Of a stretch of DNA of 64,000 nt, positions 61,188-64,000 are shown one piece after another. The notes under the pieces are model-generated. The model saw nothing but the letters and a program-made list of their open reading frames with translations. It made no database searches and was not told the DNA's origin. A program made the translations under genes and the position numbers. Position 1 is the first letter of the stretch, and the number at the start of each line of letters is the position of its first letter. This DNA comes from Raphanus sativus (Eukaryota > Streptophyta > Magnoliopsida > Brassicales > Brassicaceae): the NCBI RefSeq assembly GCF_000801105.2, contig NC_079512.1, positions 39,697,848 to 39,761,847 of the forward strand. The letters run 5' to 3'.

Positions 61188-61257
61188 TCCCTTCCTCTTC
61201 TACCCTCACCTCTACTCTGTTTCTCTACCACTCCAAAGTTTCTAAAGTAGTAGAAAG

Positions 61258-62741
61258 ATGATGATGATGAACGGAGAAGCTACAGAAGCTGAGCTTTTCC
61301 TCAACTGTGCCGACATGTCTGTCTTAGAGCGCCAAAGGGCTCACCTCAACCACCACCACTATCCCGGCTTCTTCTCCAATTCTTCCACGATTAACGGCGG
61401 CGATATTGACGGCTTTCTAGCGTCGGCCGGTTTGGATCTTCCGGCGGTTTATGGATATACGACGGTGCACGGTGACGCGAGAATCTCAGTTACTCCGGGA
61501 AATATTACAACCGAGTCTGGAAATTTCAAGAAAAGGAAGTTTGGTTGCGTCGAGACAGAGACTAAGGTTCGTGTGTTGCTCTGTTCTCGAACTAAAACTT
61601 TGAATCCTACAACAAATGAAAAAAAAAACAGATCTTAATTAAAGATTCACTTATCTGTTAATGGGGTTTTTAGGTTTGTAATGAGAAGAAGAAGATGATG
61701 ATGATGATGATGAACAGAGAAGCAGCAGTTGAGGAGGAAGAAGAAGAAGAGAAGTCGAAAGTAACAGAGCAGAGCAATAAAAGCATCATGATGATGAAGA
61801 TGAAGAATAAAGCCAAGAAAGAACAGAACAGCTGCTCTAACGATTCATCAAAAGTGACGAAAGACTCGCAAAGAACGGATTATATTCATGTTCGTGCACG
61901 GAGAGGCCAAGCCACTGATAGCCACAGCATTGCAGAACGAGTGAGAGAGAGACTTTCATTAGTTACTTTCATTTATGAGTCTCTTCATTTATTCCCTTTA
62001 TATATTTTTAAAAAATTATTGAGATTTAATTTGATTGATTGTTAAAACTGTGAAGGCTAGAAGAGAAAAAATCAGCGAGAGAATGAAGTTTCTACAAGAT
62101 TTAGTTCCTGGATGCGACAAGATCACAGGCAAAGCAGGGATGCTTGATGAGATCATTAACTATGTTCAGTCTCTTCAGCGGCAAGTCGAGGTCTGAATTT
62201 CACTTCCAGTATCTTATGATTAAGTGTATAAATACTATAGTCTAACATATGGTTTATGTTTGGAACAGTTCTTATCGATGAAGCTAGCAACTGTTAGTCC
62301 AAGGCTGGATTTCAACATCGATGACATTTTTGCCAAAGAGGTTACTCTTTTTTTTTTAATTTGTTTGTGCTATTCATATATGTAAAAACTTTTTTGTAAA
62401 TGAGCTAATATGAACTGAATCCAGGTTGTCTCAGCTCCAATGACGAACTTACCAAACACTGTGATGCCACCTCATATGATGGTGAATTCCGGTTATCCTC
62501 ATGAAATGGTTGATTCCGGTTATGTTCATTTCAATCCAATGCAACAAGTGGTTGCTAGTTCTGATCCACTATCATGTTTCAACGTAGGTTATGTTGTTTT
62601 CATTTCTCTTCCATCATCATATAACCTTTTGGTTTACTAATATAATAATCTATATGTTTGATTATGTTACAGAATGGTCAATCAGCTACTAATGTGTGGG
62701 ACTCTGATGTGCAGAATCTTTATAGCAGTCTAGGTGTTTGA
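61258..62741 (+). CDS. CIB1: bHLH transcription factor CIB1 (bHLH63)
   Basis: Six exons: 61258-61566, 61674-61940, 62056-62190, 62269-62340, 62425-62583, 62673-62741; in frame, 336 residues (Arabidopsis CIB1 335). The N-terminus ([20 protein letters not shown]) is the region that in CIB1 contacts cryptochrome 2 under blue light. A Lys/Glu-rich stretch precedes the bHLH at about residues 175-245: [20 protein letters not shown], then [20 protein letters not shown] and [20 protein letters not shown]. The H-E-R residues for E-box/G-box contact are present. CIB1 is a nuclear activator of FT and other genes in photoperiodic flowering. Exon 1 starts with four Met codons and exon 2 carries six Met codons in an ATG run. 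The first ATG was taken as start; the next three are in frame. Confidence 0.95.
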
Positions 62742-63911
62742 TTTAAAAGTGTTCCTTAGTTCTAGACCATTGTCAGGTATAATATTTACTAGCAGTGATT
62801 ATATGGCATATGGTTTAGAACAAGTTCAGATATCACACATCATTCAAAATTGACATTATATAAGATTTGATTATGCAGGTTCTCTGGATACATGCAGCTT
62901 ATTTTTTTCAAGTGGGAAGATCAAACTCATATTATTTTCATCAGAAAAGAGAGCAAAGTTAGCAGTTATTTACTAATTTCAGTAAATTAATTTAAGATTT
63001 TCAGCCCATCATTGTAGTATCAGAGACAAGAGTGTATACAGTATTGTGTGTATAGATGCCAAACAATAATATATATTTTTCAATGTGTGTTTCTAGTCTT
63101 CTTAGAGCATCATGAGTGGGTCTCACTAATCATGCTCTAATGGGGTTCATACATAGGAATTTTTTCTACATAAACAATGTCACCAAGTTTACGACCACTC
63201 AACAAAAGAAAAAAAAGAAAAAAAAAAGGTAAGAAGTAATAACAAAGTAAAAGAAAGATCGGCATAGGTTGGAATCTTTCTCCAAAGTTCTTTGATATAT
63301 AGATTAGTTGCATGATGGTAATCATATGATGTTACCGGTTGCAACTATCCAAACGGCAGGCAAACCATTGTAGTATCAGAGACAAGAGACAGCAAGAGTA
63401 CTATTGTGTGTGCATAGTAATAGATATTTTCTTATGTCTTTCAATGTGTGTTCTCCTCTTCTTATTAGCGCATTATGAATGGGTGTCTCACTAATCATTA
63501 TATGCTCTAATGCGGTTCATACATAGGGACTTTTCATGATAACACTGTCACAAGTCCACTCGATCACTCAACAGAAAAAAAAAGGGTAATAAGTAACAAA
63601 GTAAAAGAAGAAAGATTGGCCTAAGTTTTTAACAATTCCTCCAAAAGCTTGATATGAAACAATTAGAAGAATGCATGATGATAATCAATTTACAGGCTAC
63701 ACAAACTAATCCATAACACAAAAATATTGTAATGCTAAGCATGAATTATTTGTCGGAATAAAATATATGTTGTTAAACTGATCTGTATGCACGAATTTAG
63801 ACATGTGACTTTATTGAGTTTATAGTTTTGAGTAGAAAGTCAACGTCTTTTGAGTTCAAAGTACCGGTTCTAATAAGTGTAAGAGAACCGAGAGTTAATT
63901 GTAGGGGGAAC
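62742..63911. other. CIB1 3' flank and promoter of the reductase gene
   Basis: No gene. It contains two diverged direct copies of about 330 bp (listed separately) directly upstream of the last gene. Confidence 0.5.
63003..63700. repeat. Tandem duplication, period ~356 bp
   Basis: Copies begin near 63003 and 63359 (the shared ATTGTAGTATCAGAGACAAG is at 63011 and 63367). Matching blocks continue: TTTCAATGTGTGTT, CTCACTAATCAT, GGTTCATACATAGG, AACAAAGTAAAAGAA and GCATGATG. Indels and substitutions show it is older than the transposon insertions. It lies in the probable promoter of the NmrA-like gene. Confidence 0.85.
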
Positions 63912-64000
63912 ATGGAGAAGAGCAGAGTATTGGTCATCGGAGCAACGGGAAGATTGGGGCACTACTTGACCCGTTTCAGCATCCAATCGGGTCACCCGAC
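63912..64000 (+). CDS. NmrA-like / isoflavone-reductase-type NAD(P)H reductase, 5' end only
   Basis: Starts at ATG 63912 with MEKSRVLVIGATGRLGHYLT and runs to the window edge (29 codons plus two bases). VIGATGRLGHY is the N-terminal Rossmann dinucleotide-binding loop (GxxGxxG) of the PCBER/isoflavone reductase/NmrA atypical short-chain dehydrogenases. The position after CIB1 matches Arabidopsis At4g34540. The substrate cannot be told from this part. Confidence 0.85.
   Translation, partial: MEKSRVLVIGATGRLGHYLTRFSIQSGHP

Larger units (their letters stand above)
58720..61257. other. Intergenic upstream of CIB1
   Basis: In Arabidopsis two 3-ketoacyl-CoA synthase genes (KCS17 and FAE1) lie between the kinase and CIB1; none is present here. 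The region holds an inverted repeat (59260-59599), G-boxes (60323-60328 and 60816-60821) and the CIB1 TATA box. Otherwise it is AT-rich. Confidence 0.5.

Noticed and set aside
1..64000. CRISPR array, prokaryotic defence or biosynthetic cluster
   Set aside because: No regularly spaced short repeats; all coding units are intron-bearing or typical plant genes.

Overview
This is plant nuclear DNA from a Brassicaceae, most likely a Brassica or close relative (B. rapa/oleracea/napus or Raphanus type). The genes have many short GT-AG introns, the intergenic DNA is AT-rich, and there is a nuclear tRNA-Arg. From my knowledge of Arabidopsis, the protein-coding genes follow the order and orientation of A. 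thaliana chromosome 4 from about At4g34380 to At4g34540. The genus is inferred, not proven.

Layout, left to right: the 3' part of a WD40 gene (1-699, +); extra-large G protein XLG2 (2052-5342, +); a foldback Mutator-like element with telomere-like repeats (6000-6742); ERF109/RRTF1 (10579-11400, +); a KEOPS subunit Cgi121/TPRKB homologue whose expected start codon reads ATA (11751-12843, -); tRNA-Arg(CCU) (12998-13069, -); a possible Helitron holding a very young non-autonomous Copia-type LTR element (13278-17890); a small gene of unknown function (20195-20578, +); a small hAT element (20932-21098); a sulfotransferase-like membrane protein broken by an in-frame stop (21621-23153, +); SWI3D (23674-27120, +); PERK5 (28257-30901, +); gamma-COP (32588-37267, +) with a degenerate copy of its exon 12 downstream; G-beta AGB1 (38062-40069, -); a GPI-anchored GH17/X8 beta-1,3-glucanase (40887-44010, -); cyclase-associated protein CAP1 (45247-47740, -); a receptor-like kinase whose first intron carries a complete small Helitron (48551-52230, -); a transposon-rich stretch (52980-58711) with a 611-bp hAT element, a 54-bp LINE fragment and a 4.0-kb hAT element with transposase; CIB1/bHLH63 (61258-62741, +); and the first 89 coding bases of an NmrA-like reductase (63912-64000, +).

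There is no operon logic here; these are independent housekeeping, signalling and regulatory genes. Two of them do belong to one pathway: XLG2 (G-alpha-like) and AGB1 (G-beta) are partners in the plant heterotrimeric G-protein complex and lie about 33 kb apart. The exon models below were joined by eye; every junction keeps the reading frame and uses GT-AG, and most predicted lengths are within about ten residues of the Arabidopsis proteins as I remember them.

I see no CRISPR, prokaryotic or viral system. The observations most worth checking are the missing AUG of the Cgi121 homologue, the nonsense codon in the sulfotransferase-like gene, the telomere-repeat foldback element, the set of mobile elements with exact target-site duplications, and the absence of several genes expected from Arabidopsis (including FAE1/KCS17) in what looks like a fractionated subgenome copy.
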